A DNA stretch of 64,000 nucleotides, from NCBI GenBank assembly GCA_965216695.1, contig OZ244212.1:4216001-4280000 (forward strand). The letters are read 5' to 3'. The first letter of the stretch is position 1. Each line of letters opens with the position of its first letter. Position numbers and translations under genes: made by a program. The stretch comes from G965216695 sp965216695. Its GTDB lineage: Bacteria > Pseudomonadota > Gammaproteobacteria > Pseudomonadales > Azotimanducaceae. Shown here in pieces: positions 52,343 to 61,025 of the stretch. The notes below the pieces were generated by a model, which was given only the letters and a program-made list of their open reading frames with translations, ran no database searches and had not been told where the DNA came from.

Positions 52343-53602
52343 TCAGTGCGGGTGTAGCCGAACGGGAACGTTCCGAATCCCCCGAATGAAGTTGTTGGGC
52401 AACCGCTCCACATCTCCGGCAACCTCTACCGTGTGGAATCGCTTCACAATCTCTTCCCAGAGGACGCGTAGCTGCAGTTCCGCCAGGCGGTTGCCCATAC
52501 ATCGGTGCACGCCGAAGCCGAACGCAACGTGGGCGCGGGCGTTCGGCCGATCGATCACGAGTCGGTCTGCTTCGCCGAATACGTTCTCGTCGTGGTTGCC
52601 GGACAGGTACCACATAATGACTTTGTCGCCTTCCCGAATGCGCTTGCCGCCCAGATCAATGTCGCGGAGCGCGGTGCGCCGCATGTGAATCACGGGTGTT
52701 TGCCAGCGAATAATCTCTGAGACCATGTTCGGGATAAGGCCCGGGTTGTCGCGCAGCTTCTGGTACTCGTCCGGGTACTCGTTCAGCGCGAGGATACCGC
52801 CGCTGATGCTGTTGCGGGTGGTGTCGTTGCCACCCACGATCAGGAGCAGCAACGTGCCCAGGAACAGCTCCGGATTTTCGTTCATCGTGCGCGTATCTTC
52901 ACTGTGCGCCAGCATCGATATCAGATCGAATTTGGGCGGCGCCGCAGCGCGCTCCTGCCACAGCTGGTAGAACGCCCCGGCGCACTCCATCAGTTCCGAG
53001 TACCGTTTGGACATGTCGATCGTGTCATCGCCGGTAACCTGTGGGACTGCGGTGGTGATGTCCGACCAGTGGATCAACTTGTGCCGCTCCTCATACGGAA
53101 AATCGAACAATGTCGCGAGCATGCGTCCTGTCAGCTCGATCGAGACCTCCTGCACCCAATTGAATGTGTCGCCAACGGGCAGATTGTCGAGTATGTCCGC
53201 CGCACGCTCGCGGATCAGCGGTTCAAGTTCGGCAAGGTTGCGCGGTGCAACCGCGGGCGTCACGGTGCGCCGTTGCGGCGTGTGCTGTGGTTCGTCCAGC
53301 GTAATGAAGCTTTGCGCGCGAATCTGATCCGGGTTCGTGAACTCCGGGTCGGCGATCGCGATACCGCCGGCTTCGGAGGAGAACACCTGGTGATTGGTGT
53401 CCACCTCCTTGATCAGGTCGTGAGTGGTCACGGACCAGAAGGCGCCGTTTTCGCTGTCCGCGAGGTAGTGGACCGGGGCTTCCCGACGCAGCCGTGCGAA
53501 CCAGGGTCGCCACGTGTCCTGTTGAAACAGTTCCGGCCGGCTTACGTCAACCTCCTCGAGCGGCGTGGTATCCGGGTCTCCGAGGCGGGCAGCTGCAGTC
53601 AT
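52343..53602 (-). CDS. Cytochrome P450 (CYP125/CYP111-like group)
   Basis: The 419-residue P450 has FGFGVHRC368MGNRLAELQLR as the heme ligand loop, and the I-helix LLLIVGGNDTTRNSISGGIL, a form shared with CYP125-type steroid or linalool oxidases. EIIRWQTPVIHMRR supplies ExxR. I chose the ATG at 53602 because GGAGAGA precedes it; the longer frame adds 44 basic residues. It is divergent from the SDR gene at 53735. Together with the first P450 it suggests stepwise oxidation of a terpenoid or steroid side chain. Confidence 0.94.
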   Translation of the reverse strand: MTAAARLGDPDTTPLEEVDVSRPELFQQDTWRPWFARLRREAPVHYLADSENGAFWSVTTHDLIKEVDTNHQVFSSEAGGIAIADPEFTNPDQIRAQSFITLDEPQHTPQRRTVTPAVAPRNLAELEPLIRERAADILDNLPVGDTFNWVQEVSIELTGRMLATLFDFPYEERHKLIHWSDITTAVPQVTGDDTIDMSKRYSELMECAGAFYQLWQERAAAPPKFDLISMLAHSEDTRTMNENPELFLGTLLLLIVGGNDTTRNSISGGILALNEYPDEYQKLRDNPGLIPNMVSEIIRWQTPVIHMRRTALRDIDLGGKRIREGDKVIMWYLSGNHDENVFGEADRLVIDRPNARAHVAFGFGVHRCMGNRLAELQLRVLWEEIVKRFHTVEVAGDVERLPNNFIRGIRNVPVRLHPH

Positions 53603-53734
53603 CGATCTCTCCGGGATCTGCGCGATTGCTGATACCTTAGGTCCGGAGCGCGCCGGCGGCAAGCGGCGGACGTACGCTTGACGGTTGCCGCTGGTGCGTA
53701 AGGGGGGTCGAACGCAGAATGCACGGAGAAACAC

Positions 53735-54526
53735 ATGCTGCTGGAAAACAAAGTCGCATTGGTGATCGGCGGCGGGCAGACGCCAGGAGAAACGATTGGT
53801 AACGGTCGCGCGACGGCGATCGAGTTTGCGCGAGAGGGAGCGCGGGTTGCGGTTGCAGACCTCGATCTGGAGTCGGCGCAGGAGACTGTCACGATGATCG
53901 AATCATACGGTGGACATGCGCGGGCCTACTTCGTGGACGTGCAACGTGAAGACACGGTGGTCGATCTGATCCGCGATGTAGTGCGCGATCATTCTGCGAT
54001 CGACGTCCTGCACAACAACGTAGGGATCAGCATCGCCGGAGGCGACGCGCCGGTTGAGCGCATAGAAGCGGAGCCGTTCGACACGATGGTGGATGTGAAT
54101 CTACGCGGCATGATTTTCACCTGCAAACATGTGTTGCCTCACATGCGCGCCGCTGGACGCGGAGCGATCGTCAACATCTCCTCGCTCGCGGCGTGGAAGC
54201 CGTTCCCGCTTGTGGGTTACAAAACCACGAAGGCGGCCGTGATCGCACTCACCGAACAACTGGCCGCGGCAAACGCGCGGCATGGAATCCGTGCCAATGT
54301 CATTCTGCCAGGCTTGATGAATACGCCGATGGCGATCGAGGCGCGCGTGGCGCAGGGGCAACCGCGGGAAGAGGTTATTGCGGAACGCGATCGCCGGGTA
54401 CCACTCGGCCGGCGGATGGGAACGGCGTGGGATGTGGCGCACGCGGCTGCGTTTCTGGCGTCCGACCGGGCCGCGTATATTACTGGCGTGGCGCTGCCGG
54501 TGGACGGGGGGCTGAGTGTCGTCTGA
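53735..54526 (+). CDS. Short-chain dehydrogenase/reductase, unusual nucleotide-binding loop
   Basis: The 263-residue protein has a modified glycine-rich loop, VIGGGQTPGETIGNGRATAIEFAREG, longer than the usual TGxxxGIG, then HNNVGIS instead of NNAG, and YKTTKAAV for YxxxK. Otherwise it is a normal SDR with VALPVDGGLSVV at the end. The insertion may change cofactor preference. It is divergent from the P450 gene and 163 bases upstream of the large TonB receptor. Confidence 0.88.
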   Translation: MLLENKVALVIGGGQTPGETIGNGRATAIEFAREGARVAVADLDLESAQETVTMIESYGGHARAYFVDVQREDTVVDLIRDVVRDHSAIDVLHNNVGISIAGGDAPVERIEAEPFDTMVDVNLRGMIFTCKHVLPHMRAAGRGAIVNISSLAAWKPFPLVGYKTTKAAVIALTEQLAAANARHGIRANVILPGLMNTPMAIEARVAQGQPREEVIAERDRRVPLGRRMGTAWDVAHAAAFLASDRAAYITGVALPVDGGLSVV

Positions 54527-54614
54527 CACGTCGGTGCGATCTTTATGGGTTGTGGGGCGATGCACTGAAGCGCTCGCATCGCTGGCACAGCTGGTCTAGA
54601 ATCCGCGCGCTCAC

Positions 54615-54634
54615 TATCTACTCTAATGTAGATA
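54615..54634. promoter_or_regulatory. Perfect palindrome upstream of TonB receptor
   Basis: TATCTAC at 54615-54621 and GTAGATA at 54628-54634 are perfect 7-bp inverted arms with the spacer TCTAAT. It lies 55 bases before the receptor ATG, within the likely promoter. It looks like a TetR- or Fur-independent operator; no regulator gene is adjacent. Confidence 0.5.
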
Positions 54635-54689
54635 CGCCTGACGATTGACAGTTTTGACACGACAAAAACGTTCCCAGGGGAGAATATCG

Positions 54690-57242
54690 ATGACTCCAAC
54701 GCAGCTTCGCCTTGCGCTGGTGGCGCCTGCCGTATTCGGTCTGGTGGCACCTGTACACGTACTGGCCATGGAACAGGCAGATCCCACCGTAATCGAGGAA
54801 GTCGTAACCATCGGCACCCGCGGCAAGCCCCGGTCCGCCACCGATTCCACCGCACCGGTGGACGTGATATCCGGCGACGATTTCGTGAACCAGGGTGGCG
54901 TGGACACCAGCAATCTGCTTCGCAATGTGGTGCCGTCGTTCAACGTGAATGACCAGCCGATCAGCGATGCCGCAACGCTCGTGAGGCCGGCGAATCTTCG
55001 TGGGTTGGCGCCGGACCACACGCTGATGCTCGTGAACGGGCAGCGCAGACACCGTTCCGCGGTGATCACGTGGTTGGGCAACGGCCTGTCCGATGGTTCG
55101 CAGGGACCGGACGTGGCCGCGATCCCGTCGCTAGCGCTGCGTAGCGTGGAGGTGCTCCGCGACGGTGCGGCCGCGCAATACGGCTCGGATGCGATCGCGG
55201 GCGTGCTCAACTTCAACCTGAAGAACTCCGCGAGCGAAGGGGCCGTGGAGGTGAAGTACGGGCAATACACCGAAGGCGACGGCGACCAGCTTTCCATCGC
55301 TGCAAACAAGGGCTTCCCGATCGGCGACGCCGGTTTCATCAACCTGACCGCCGAGTGGGCGAACGCGGATGCCACGGACCGCTCGGTGCAGCGCGCGGAC
55401 GCCGCAGCGCTGATCGCTGCCGGTTACCAGAACGTGGACAACCCGGCGCAGGTCTGGGGTACACCGGAAATTGACGATGACATCAAGCTGTGGGCCAACT
55501 TCGGCATTGATCTTTCAGACAATGTGGAACTGTTCGGCGTTGCCAACTACAACGACAAGACAGTAACCGGCGGATTCTACTACCGTAATCCGACCAACCG
55601 CGGCGGTGTGTATAGCGGCGACGGCGGCGCCTCGCTTCTGATCGGCGACCTTACACCCGGGCCGGTGGGGCAGAGCAATGCCGGTTTTCCGGCGCTCGGC
55701 CCCGGCGACGGCGTGGGATGTCCGGCCGTGCCGTTGAACGGGCTCACCCCGGACGCGGCTGCGTTTGCGCAGGTAACGGCCGATCCCAACTGCTTCTCGT
55801 TTCAGGAACTCATCACCGGTGGTTTCACGCCGAACTTCGGCGGGGACGTAACCGATACGTCGTTTCTGATCGGATTGCGCGGCGAGCTCGCAAACGGTCT
55901 GGGTTGGAGCCTGAGCGGCTTCTGGGGCAATAACGAAGCCGATTTCTTCATCAACAACACGGTGAACGCGAGCCTCGGGCCGATTACGCCCCGGGACTTC
56001 GATCCGGGTGCCTACGAGCAGGAAGATCTGAACTTCAATGCGGACTTCTCGTATGCGCTTTCAGACACCGTAAGTCTGGCGTTTGGTGCGGAGTACCGGT
56101 CCGAGGAATTTTCGATAGACGCGGGTCAGGCGGAATCGTACATCGATGGCGGGCTCGGCACCCAGGGCTTCAGCACGTCTACCAATGGATTCCCAGGCTT
56201 CTCGCCCGCCATCGCCGGTAGTTTCGAGCGCACCAACTGGGCGGCGTACATCGACGCCGAGTGGTACCCGATGGATCAGTTGTTGTTGGGTGCGGCGGTA
56301 CGCTACGAAGACTTCGAGGACTTCGGTGGTACCACCAACTTCCGCGTAGGTGGCAATTATGCGTTCAACGACTATGCGGGAGTGCGCGCGACGGTAAGTA
56401 CGGGCTTCAAAGCGCCGACGCCGGGTCAGTCGAACGCATCGAACATCTCCACGCAGATCATCAACGGCGTACTCACCAACCAGGGCGTGATTCCGCCGGA
56501 AAGTCCTGCGGCGTTGCTGCGCGGCGGGACGACGCTCGACCCGGAGGAGTCCACCAACTTCACGGTTGGCCTGTACTTCACAGTCGGTGCGTTCGACGTC
56601 ACGGTGGACTACTTCGACATTGACGTGGATGACCGGTTGAGTCTGTCGAGCGACTTCGTGCTTACGCCCGACGATCTGGCAACGTTGTCGGCGCAGGGGA
56701 TCGACGCTTCCGACATCTCCGAGTTTCGCTTCTTCACCAATCAGTTCGACACCAATACGTCGGGCTTCGACGTCGTGGTGACCGCGGATACGGAGTGGGC
56801 CGGAGGCGTGACCACGTGGAACCTGGCCTACAACCACACCGACACTGACGTAACCAAGCGGGATGTGAATCTTCTGAACGACAGCCGTGTTCTGCTGATC
56901 GAGGACGGCACGCCGCAGAATCGGTGGAATCTTACTGCTGTTCACAACATGGACGCGTGGCGGTTCCTGGCGCGGGTCAATTTCTACGGCGAGTACTACG
57001 ACAATGAAGCGGGCGGCGAATTCGACGACGCGGTTACCGTGGATCTGGAAGCGTCTTACACGTTTGCCGGCAACGTCGACGTAACGCTGGGTGCCCGCAA
57101 CGTTACCGACGAACAGGGGTGTTCAACGCGCAAATGCGGCGGCACGCCCCCGGAGATTCTCGGTTTGCCGTACAGCCAGTTCACGCCGTTCGGCTTCAAC
57201 GGCGCGTTCGTGTACGGACGCATGACCTACAACTTCAACTGA
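54690..57242 (+). CDS. TonB-dependent outer-membrane receptor (large)
   Basis: The 850-residue receptor has a signal peptide (MTPTQLRLALVAPAVFGLVAPVHVLA), a TonB box VIEEVVTIGTRGKPRS, a plug with DGAAAQYGSDAIAGVLNFNLKN and a large barrel ending MTYNFN. The plug with ALMLVNGQRRHRSA is typical of receptors that lack the classic LRGPQG form. A late disulfide-like CSTRKCGG loop is present. I chose ATG 54690 after GGGGAG. Placed after P450 and SDR genes, it may import their hydrophobic substrate. Confidence 0.92.
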   Translation: MTPTQLRLALVAPAVFGLVAPVHVLAMEQADPTVIEEVVTIGTRGKPRSATDSTAPVDVISGDDFVNQGGVDTSNLLRNVVPSFNVNDQPISDAATLVRPANLRGLAPDHTLMLVNGQRRHRSAVITWLGNGLSDGSQGPDVAAIPSLALRSVEVLRDGAAAQYGSDAIAGVLNFNLKNSASEGAVEVKYGQYTEGDGDQLSIAANKGFPIGDAGFINLTAEWANADATDRSVQRADAAALIAAGYQNVDNPAQVWGTPEIDDDIKLWANFGIDLSDNVELFGVANYNDKTVTGGFYYRNPTNRGGVYSGDGGASLLIGDLTPGPVGQSNAGFPALGPGDGVGCPAVPLNGLTPDAAAFAQVTADPNCFSFQELITGGFTPNFGGDVTDTSFLIGLRGELANGLGWSLSGFWGNNEADFFINNTVNASLGPITPRDFDPGAYEQEDLNFNADFSYALSDTVSLAFGAEYRSEEFSIDAGQAESYIDGGLGTQGFSTSTNGFPGFSPAIAGSFERTNWAAYIDAEWYPMDQLLLGAAVRYEDFEDFGGTTNFRVGGNYAFNDYAGVRATVSTGFKAPTPGQSNASNISTQIINGVLTNQGVIPPESPAALLRGGTTLDPEESTNFTVGLYFTVGAFDVTVDYFDIDVDDRLSLSSDFVLTPDDLATLSAQGIDASDISEFRFFTNQFDTNTSGFDVVVTADTEWAGGVTTWNLAYNHTDTDVTKRDVNLLNDSRVLLIEDGTPQNRWNLTAVHNMDAWRFLARVNFYGEYYDNEAGGEFDDAVTVDLEASYTFAGNVDVTLGARNVTDEQGCSTRKCGGTPPEILGLPYSQFTPFGFNGAFVYGRMTYNFN

Positions 57243-57280
57243 GCTGACGTTTCTCGAACCGTCCTTTTTGCCCTGCCGAA

Positions 57281-57302
57281 CGGGGGTGCTTGCGGGCCCC
57301 CG
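57281..57302. terminator. Terminator-like hairpin after the TonB receptor
   Basis: CGGGGG at 57281-57286 pairs with CCCCCG at 57297-57302 over a 10-base loop, 38 bases after the receptor stop and before the convergent lipoprotein gene. There is no T-run, so it is only a candidate. Confidence 0.4.
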
Positions 57303-57347
57303 GATTCTCCAGACGGTTCGCCGGGCAGCGAGTGCTGCACGCCGCGC

Positions 57348-57593
57348 TCAGCCGCCTGCGCCGGTCTCGATCGGCGGAAACCGCACGCGACCCATACGGC
57401 GGCACGTGCGGTTTAGGCGTGCGGCCACATCGTTTGGCAGTTCGGCAACACCGTAACCACTCTGTGCGAGGCATTCGGTAACGAACTGACGCCGAAGCTC
57501 GTAGTTCAGATCATCGGGTGCGGAAGTGGGCGACCGCGTGGTACACGCCGCCGACGTACTCAGCCACAGAATCCCCAGCAGAAAAGCTCTCAT
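57348..57593 (-). CDS. Small putative lipoprotein
   Basis: The 81-residue peptide has a hydrophobic start, MRAFLLGILWLSTSAAC, with a cysteine at a plausible lipobox position, followed by a polar region with two more cysteines (VTECLAQSGYG, NRTCRRMG). It would be attached to the membrane by a lipid anchor. I recognise no domain. It sits in a short convergent gap between the TonB receptor and the TPR gene. Confidence 0.55.
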   Translation of the reverse strand: MRAFLLGILWLSTSAACTTRSPTSAPDDLNYELRRQFVTECLAQSGYGVAELPNDVAARLNRTCRRMGRVRFPPIETGAGG

Positions 57594-57738
57594 AGCGCCA
57601 GACCTCGGCCAATGCGTGTAGGAACAGGGTCCGCCGCGCCGCCCCTCTAGTCCTTTCGGAAGTCTTTCCTTACCCTGTTATCTGAATCTCAGCTGCAGTG
57701 ACCGTGATGGGGCGATTCATGGGCCGCACATCTGGCTG

Positions 57739-59610
57739 GTGGCCAACAGCGATCGGCCGGACGAGGCGAAATCCCTGCTGGAACAGCTCCGCACGCAGGC
57801 CGAGGAACCGGTGCGCTATCCAAAGGCACAGTTTCTCGCTGACCACCTCGAATTCGAGATGGCTCGCGCCCGGGGCGATCTGGATGCGGTGCGCGCTTAC
57901 AGTGCCCGCTTCGAGGCGGCTGGCAATCGGTACTCGGCCGCGGTTGCCAGACTCGCCGCGGACGATCCGGGTGCGGACGTGGCATTCGAGGCGGTCCTCG
58001 AGGCGCCGGCACAGAACCGGCTGTTGAATCATCTGATGTTGCTCGCGCTTGGCCCCGAGCTTCGCGCCCATCCGCTGGTGGAGCGCTGGCAGGCGAGCCA
58101 GGGGTTTACCGACGCGTGGCGCCGCACGTTGTGTGCGCGGGCCGCCCAGATGGCGGACGTCGCGCTGATCGACTGTGACGTGGCGCAGTTTCAGAGCGCG
58201 TCGACGCCGGTGGAGGATACGGTCGTGGCCGTGCTGCCATTGGTCGATACGAGCGACGACGGATCGCTCGGCTGGCTCGTGCAGGGGCTCGGCAACGAGA
58301 TCCGTCACCAACTGGCAAACGCCGACGGATACCGGGTACATCCCGGTATCGACTCGAACGGGGATCTGCCTGCGTCCGTGCAACTGACCTTGAGCGGTAA
58401 CGTGGCCAGTGCGTCAGGCGCTATCGAAGTCGAACTGCTACTGCACGACGTGCGCGAAAAACGGGAAATTTGGTCGGAGCGGTTCGCGTCGTACGATACC
58501 AATCCGCTCGCATTGTTCGAAACCCTCGGCACCCGGGTGCGCAGCTACTTCGCACGGTCCGTGGCAGACGACGGACTCTTCACCGCGCCCCGAAACCCAG
58601 ACGCGATGGAACCGTTCCTCGCGTATGTGCGCACGGCGTTTACTGGGGACGTTCAGCGGGCACAACAGGCACTGGATCAGGCACTCGAGGCCGATCCCGG
58701 GTGGGCCCACGGGTACCTCAACCGCGCTGTGAATCGTATCGGCAGCAATCGAGCGTTTGATGTGGCAATGGTGCGACGGGATCTCGATACCGCGGCGGAA
58801 CTCGGGTTGCGCAACGATCCGAACTGGCGCCTGTGGCACTACAACGTACGCTGGATTCACGAGGGCGAGTTTCGCGCGGCGGAAGCGTACCTGCGCTCAC
58901 AGCCCGACAATCAATGGGCTCGTTACAACTACATGATGCTGATGTTGAATTCGGGCCTGTATCCGGAAGCCCGGCGATACGTCGAGTATCAGGCAAAAAC
59001 CGAGGCGCCCGACGCCGCTAACTTCTGGGGCGATCTGGCCACACTACGGGCTTTCGACGGTGATCTCGAAAGCGCCTACGAGGCCGCGGTTCAGGTCGAG
59101 CGGCTGGGTGTTGCGGGCGAATTCAACGTTTGGCATCTGCCGTATCTGTATGTGTTGGCGCACAGCGGGCGCCACGACGAAGCGGAAACGCAGCTTAAAC
59201 ACCTGGAGCGCGCGCTGGACGCTACACCTGAGCGATTCGATCTGCGCTGGTACCGGACGATGTTGCGGTTCGAACTCGCGAGGTCCAAGGGAGACCGGGC
59301 GCAGATGCGACGCCTGGTGGATGAAGCGGACGCAGCGGGTCTGGCTGGGGAGTGGATGTATCTAGCGTTGGGCGACGATGACAAAGCAGCGGAGCTGGCG
59401 GCACATTATGCCGCACGCGGGCCCACGTTGAGCCGTCTGCAGAATGCGTACTTTCGGTTGTTGTGGATGCCGGATCTGCTCGGCAACCCACTGGACCGTG
59501 AATTTCAGGATCGCTGGGGGTTCACGCGGGAATGGCAGCGCGAACTGTGTGGCCGGGTTGCGAGTTTTCCGGAGGGATATCATCTGGATTGCGATCCGTC
59601 GGACTATTGA
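57739..59610 (+). CDS. TolB/TPR protein, apparently N-terminally truncated
   Basis: The frame begins with GTG at 57739 and runs 623 codons. Residues about 1-130 (VRYPKAQFLADHLEFEMARARGDLDAVRAY and HPLVERWQASQGFTDAWRRTLCARAAQM) look like the end of an older copy of the same family, since they resemble its own C-terminus (LDREFQDRWGFTREWQRELC). A TolB-like domain follows (VVAVLPLVDTSDDGSLGWLVQGLGNEIRHQL) and then TPR helices (AHGYLNRAVNRIG, ARYNYMMLMLNSG). The frame stays open upstream to a TAG at 57619, with similarity hinted at HGPHIWLVANSD. I read it as a product of tandem duplication and loss. A protein-interaction or sensor role is likely. Confidence 0.75.
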   Translation: MANSDRPDEAKSLLEQLRTQAEEPVRYPKAQFLADHLEFEMARARGDLDAVRAYSARFEAAGNRYSAAVARLAADDPGADVAFEAVLEAPAQNRLLNHLMLLALGPELRAHPLVERWQASQGFTDAWRRTLCARAAQMADVALIDCDVAQFQSASTPVEDTVVAVLPLVDTSDDGSLGWLVQGLGNEIRHQLANADGYRVHPGIDSNGDLPASVQLTLSGNVASASGAIEVELLLHDVREKREIWSERFASYDTNPLALFETLGTRVRSYFARSVADDGLFTAPRNPDAMEPFLAYVRTAFTGDVQRAQQALDQALEADPGWAHGYLNRAVNRIGSNRAFDVAMVRRDLDTAAELGLRNDPNWRLWHYNVRWIHEGEFRAAEAYLRSQPDNQWARYNYMMLMLNSGLYPEARRYVEYQAKTEAPDAANFWGDLATLRAFDGDLESAYEAAVQVERLGVAGEFNVWHLPYLYVLAHSGRHDEAETQLKHLERALDATPERFDLRWYRTMLRFELARSKGDRAQMRRLVDEADAAGLAGEWMYLALGDDDKAAELAAHYAARGPTLSRLQNAYFRLLWMPDLLGNPLDREFQDRWGFTREWQRELCGRVASFPEGYHLDCDPSDY

Positions 59611-59870
59611 TGGTTGGCGGGTTGATTCCGGTACATCCGGGACCAAAGCGCTCGACCGTCTGATTGCTACCCTCCTGGCTGGATTTCTCGGTCTACTGGG
59701 CTGCGCGGGTCATAACCAGCAACGCCTTGCCGCCTTGCGCAATTGCAGTTCTCCTTGTCCTCTGAGAACTCACAGACTCATCGCAGCCGTCAAGGTGCAC
59801 GTGATGCATTTGCACTAGGCGCTGAAACGAGCTGAATTAGATATGCCTTCAAATTCAGTAAGTTATCTAT

Positions 59871-59885
59871 GTTACTAACAGTAAC
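59871..59885. promoter_or_regulatory. Palindrome in the gap before the YHS gene
   Basis: GTTAC/GTAAC arms around TAACA form a perfect 5-bp inverted repeat in the AT-rich 59820-59976 region. It may be an operator for the YHS gene. The rest of the 59611-59976 gap holds no supported gene. Confidence 0.35.
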
Positions 59886-59976
59886 CTACTGACGTTACAG
59901 AGGTCCCTTTCTTAAATCTCTCCGTCAGACGACGGAATGTTCCTTCGTCTTAAACCTCGAAACCTAATTGGAGACG

Positions 59977-60459
59977 ATGATGAAGACAAAACTTAAAACT
60001 GCCCTATTTGCCGCCGCAACGCTTTTCTGCACCCAGCTTTTCGCAGCGGATGAAAACAACACCGTGCCTGGCTTAACGGCCGCGGGGTCGCCCCTTGGCC
60101 TGCATGGCGTGGATCCTGTTGCATTCATTCAGCTCGAAAACCGCATTCAAGGAACCGCGGCGTTTACGAGCGTCCATGATGGCGTGGCGTATTACTTCGC
60201 CAGCGAAGGGACTCAAAAGACCTTTGAACAGTCCCCGGATCGGTACGTTCCGCAGAACGGCGGCTTTTGCACCTATGGCGTGTCCGTGGGGAAGAAATTT
60301 GACGGCAACCCTCAATACGGTGCGGTTGTGGGCGGTAAGTTGTATGTGTTCTTGAACGAAGACATCTACCGGGCGTTCGATGCGGATCGAAAAGGAACGA
60401 TCAAGAAAGCCGAGGTCAACTGGAAGCGAATCCGCACCGTCGCCGCGACCGACTTGTAG
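59977..60459 (+). CDS. Exported YHS-domain protein
   Basis: The 160-residue protein has a signal peptide (MMKTKLKTALFAAATLFCTQLFAA) and a YHS domain: SPLGLHGVDPVAFIQLENRIQGTAAFTSVHDGVAYYFASEGTQKTFEQSPDRYVPQNGGFCTYGVSVGKKF. YHS domains are thought to bind metal (often copper) or help metal transfer. GGAG lies 4-7 bases before ATG 59977; ATG 59980 is equally possible. It is 21 bases before a ferritin-like gene, suggesting a joint metal or stress role. Confidence 0.88.
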   Translation: MMKTKLKTALFAAATLFCTQLFAADENNTVPGLTAAGSPLGLHGVDPVAFIQLENRIQGTAAFTSVHDGVAYYFASEGTQKTFEQSPDRYVPQNGGFCTYGVSVGKKFDGNPQYGAVVGGKLYVFLNEDIYRAFDADRKGTIKKAEVNWKRIRTVAATDL

Positions 60460-60480
60460 TACTGGATCAGGAGACATGAA

Positions 60481-60969
60481 ATGAAATCTAATGAACTTCA
60501 AGTCGCCGGTGACGCCGCAGCGGATCTGGCGATTCTGCAAAGATCGCTTGAGGGTGAGCGGTTCGGTGTTGCGGCCTACGACGTTGCCATTGGCAGTGGG
60601 CTACTTGAACCTGCCGTGGTTTCGATTGCTGAGCAATTTCGCAGCCATCATGACGAGCACGCGAATTGTCTGATCGAAGCGATTCGGCACGCCGGCGGAA
60701 CGCCGCTTGCCGCAAGGACGTGGGAGGAGATGGCCTCAGAACACCCACCTCCGCCGATGCAGTCGCAGGAAGACGTGCTGCGTTATGCCGCCTCGCTCGA
60801 AGCCAGTGCTGCCAGCGCAGATGTGGTGGCGCTGTCTGAGCTGGAAGACGCGGGACGCCGGACACTGGTCGCGCGCATCGCGGGCGTCGAGACGATGCAC
60901 TGGGCCGTGTTACGCAGTGCTGTCGATGAAGACCCGGTGCCTGTGGCACTGGTTCCGATCCCGGACTAG
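60481..60969 (+). CDS. Ferritin-like four-helix protein
   Basis: The 162-residue protein has four-helix-bundle features: LQRSLEGERFGVAAYDVAIGSGLLEP, VSIAEQFRSHHDEHANCLIEAIRHAGG, ALSELEDAGRRTLVARIAGVETMHWAVLRSAV. The glutamates and histidines in these helices (for example EHAN and ETMHW) resemble a di-iron site. It is cytoplasmic (no signal peptide) and forms an operon with the YHS gene. Iron storage, stress protection or repair are all possible. Confidence 0.8.
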   Translation: MKSNELQVAGDAAADLAILQRSLEGERFGVAAYDVAIGSGLLEPAVVSIAEQFRSHHDEHANCLIEAIRHAGGTPLAARTWEEMASEHPPPPMQSQEDVLRYAASLEASAASADVVALSELEDAGRRTLVARIAGVETMHWAVLRSAVDEDPVPVALVPIPD

Positions 60970-60981
60970 GCGCTTGCACGA

Positions 60982-61011
60982 GGACGGTCGAATGCCCGCA
61001 TTCGACCGTCC
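60982..61011. terminator. Strong perfect hairpin between convergent genes
   Basis: GGACGGTCGAATGC (60982-60995) and its exact complement GCATTCGACCGTCC (60998-61011) form a 14-bp stem with CC between them. It lies 12 bases after the ferritin-like gene stop and 14 before the convergent TolB-like gene end, so it likely ends transcription in both directions. No T-run is evident. Confidence 0.7.
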
Positions 61012-61025
61012 AACTATCCATGCCT

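Noticed and set aside
59444..59818. Plus-strand frame across the end of the TPR gene
   Set aside because: It mostly overlaps the TPR protein in another frame; the remainder has a cysteine-rich hydrophobic stretch but no start signal of its own.
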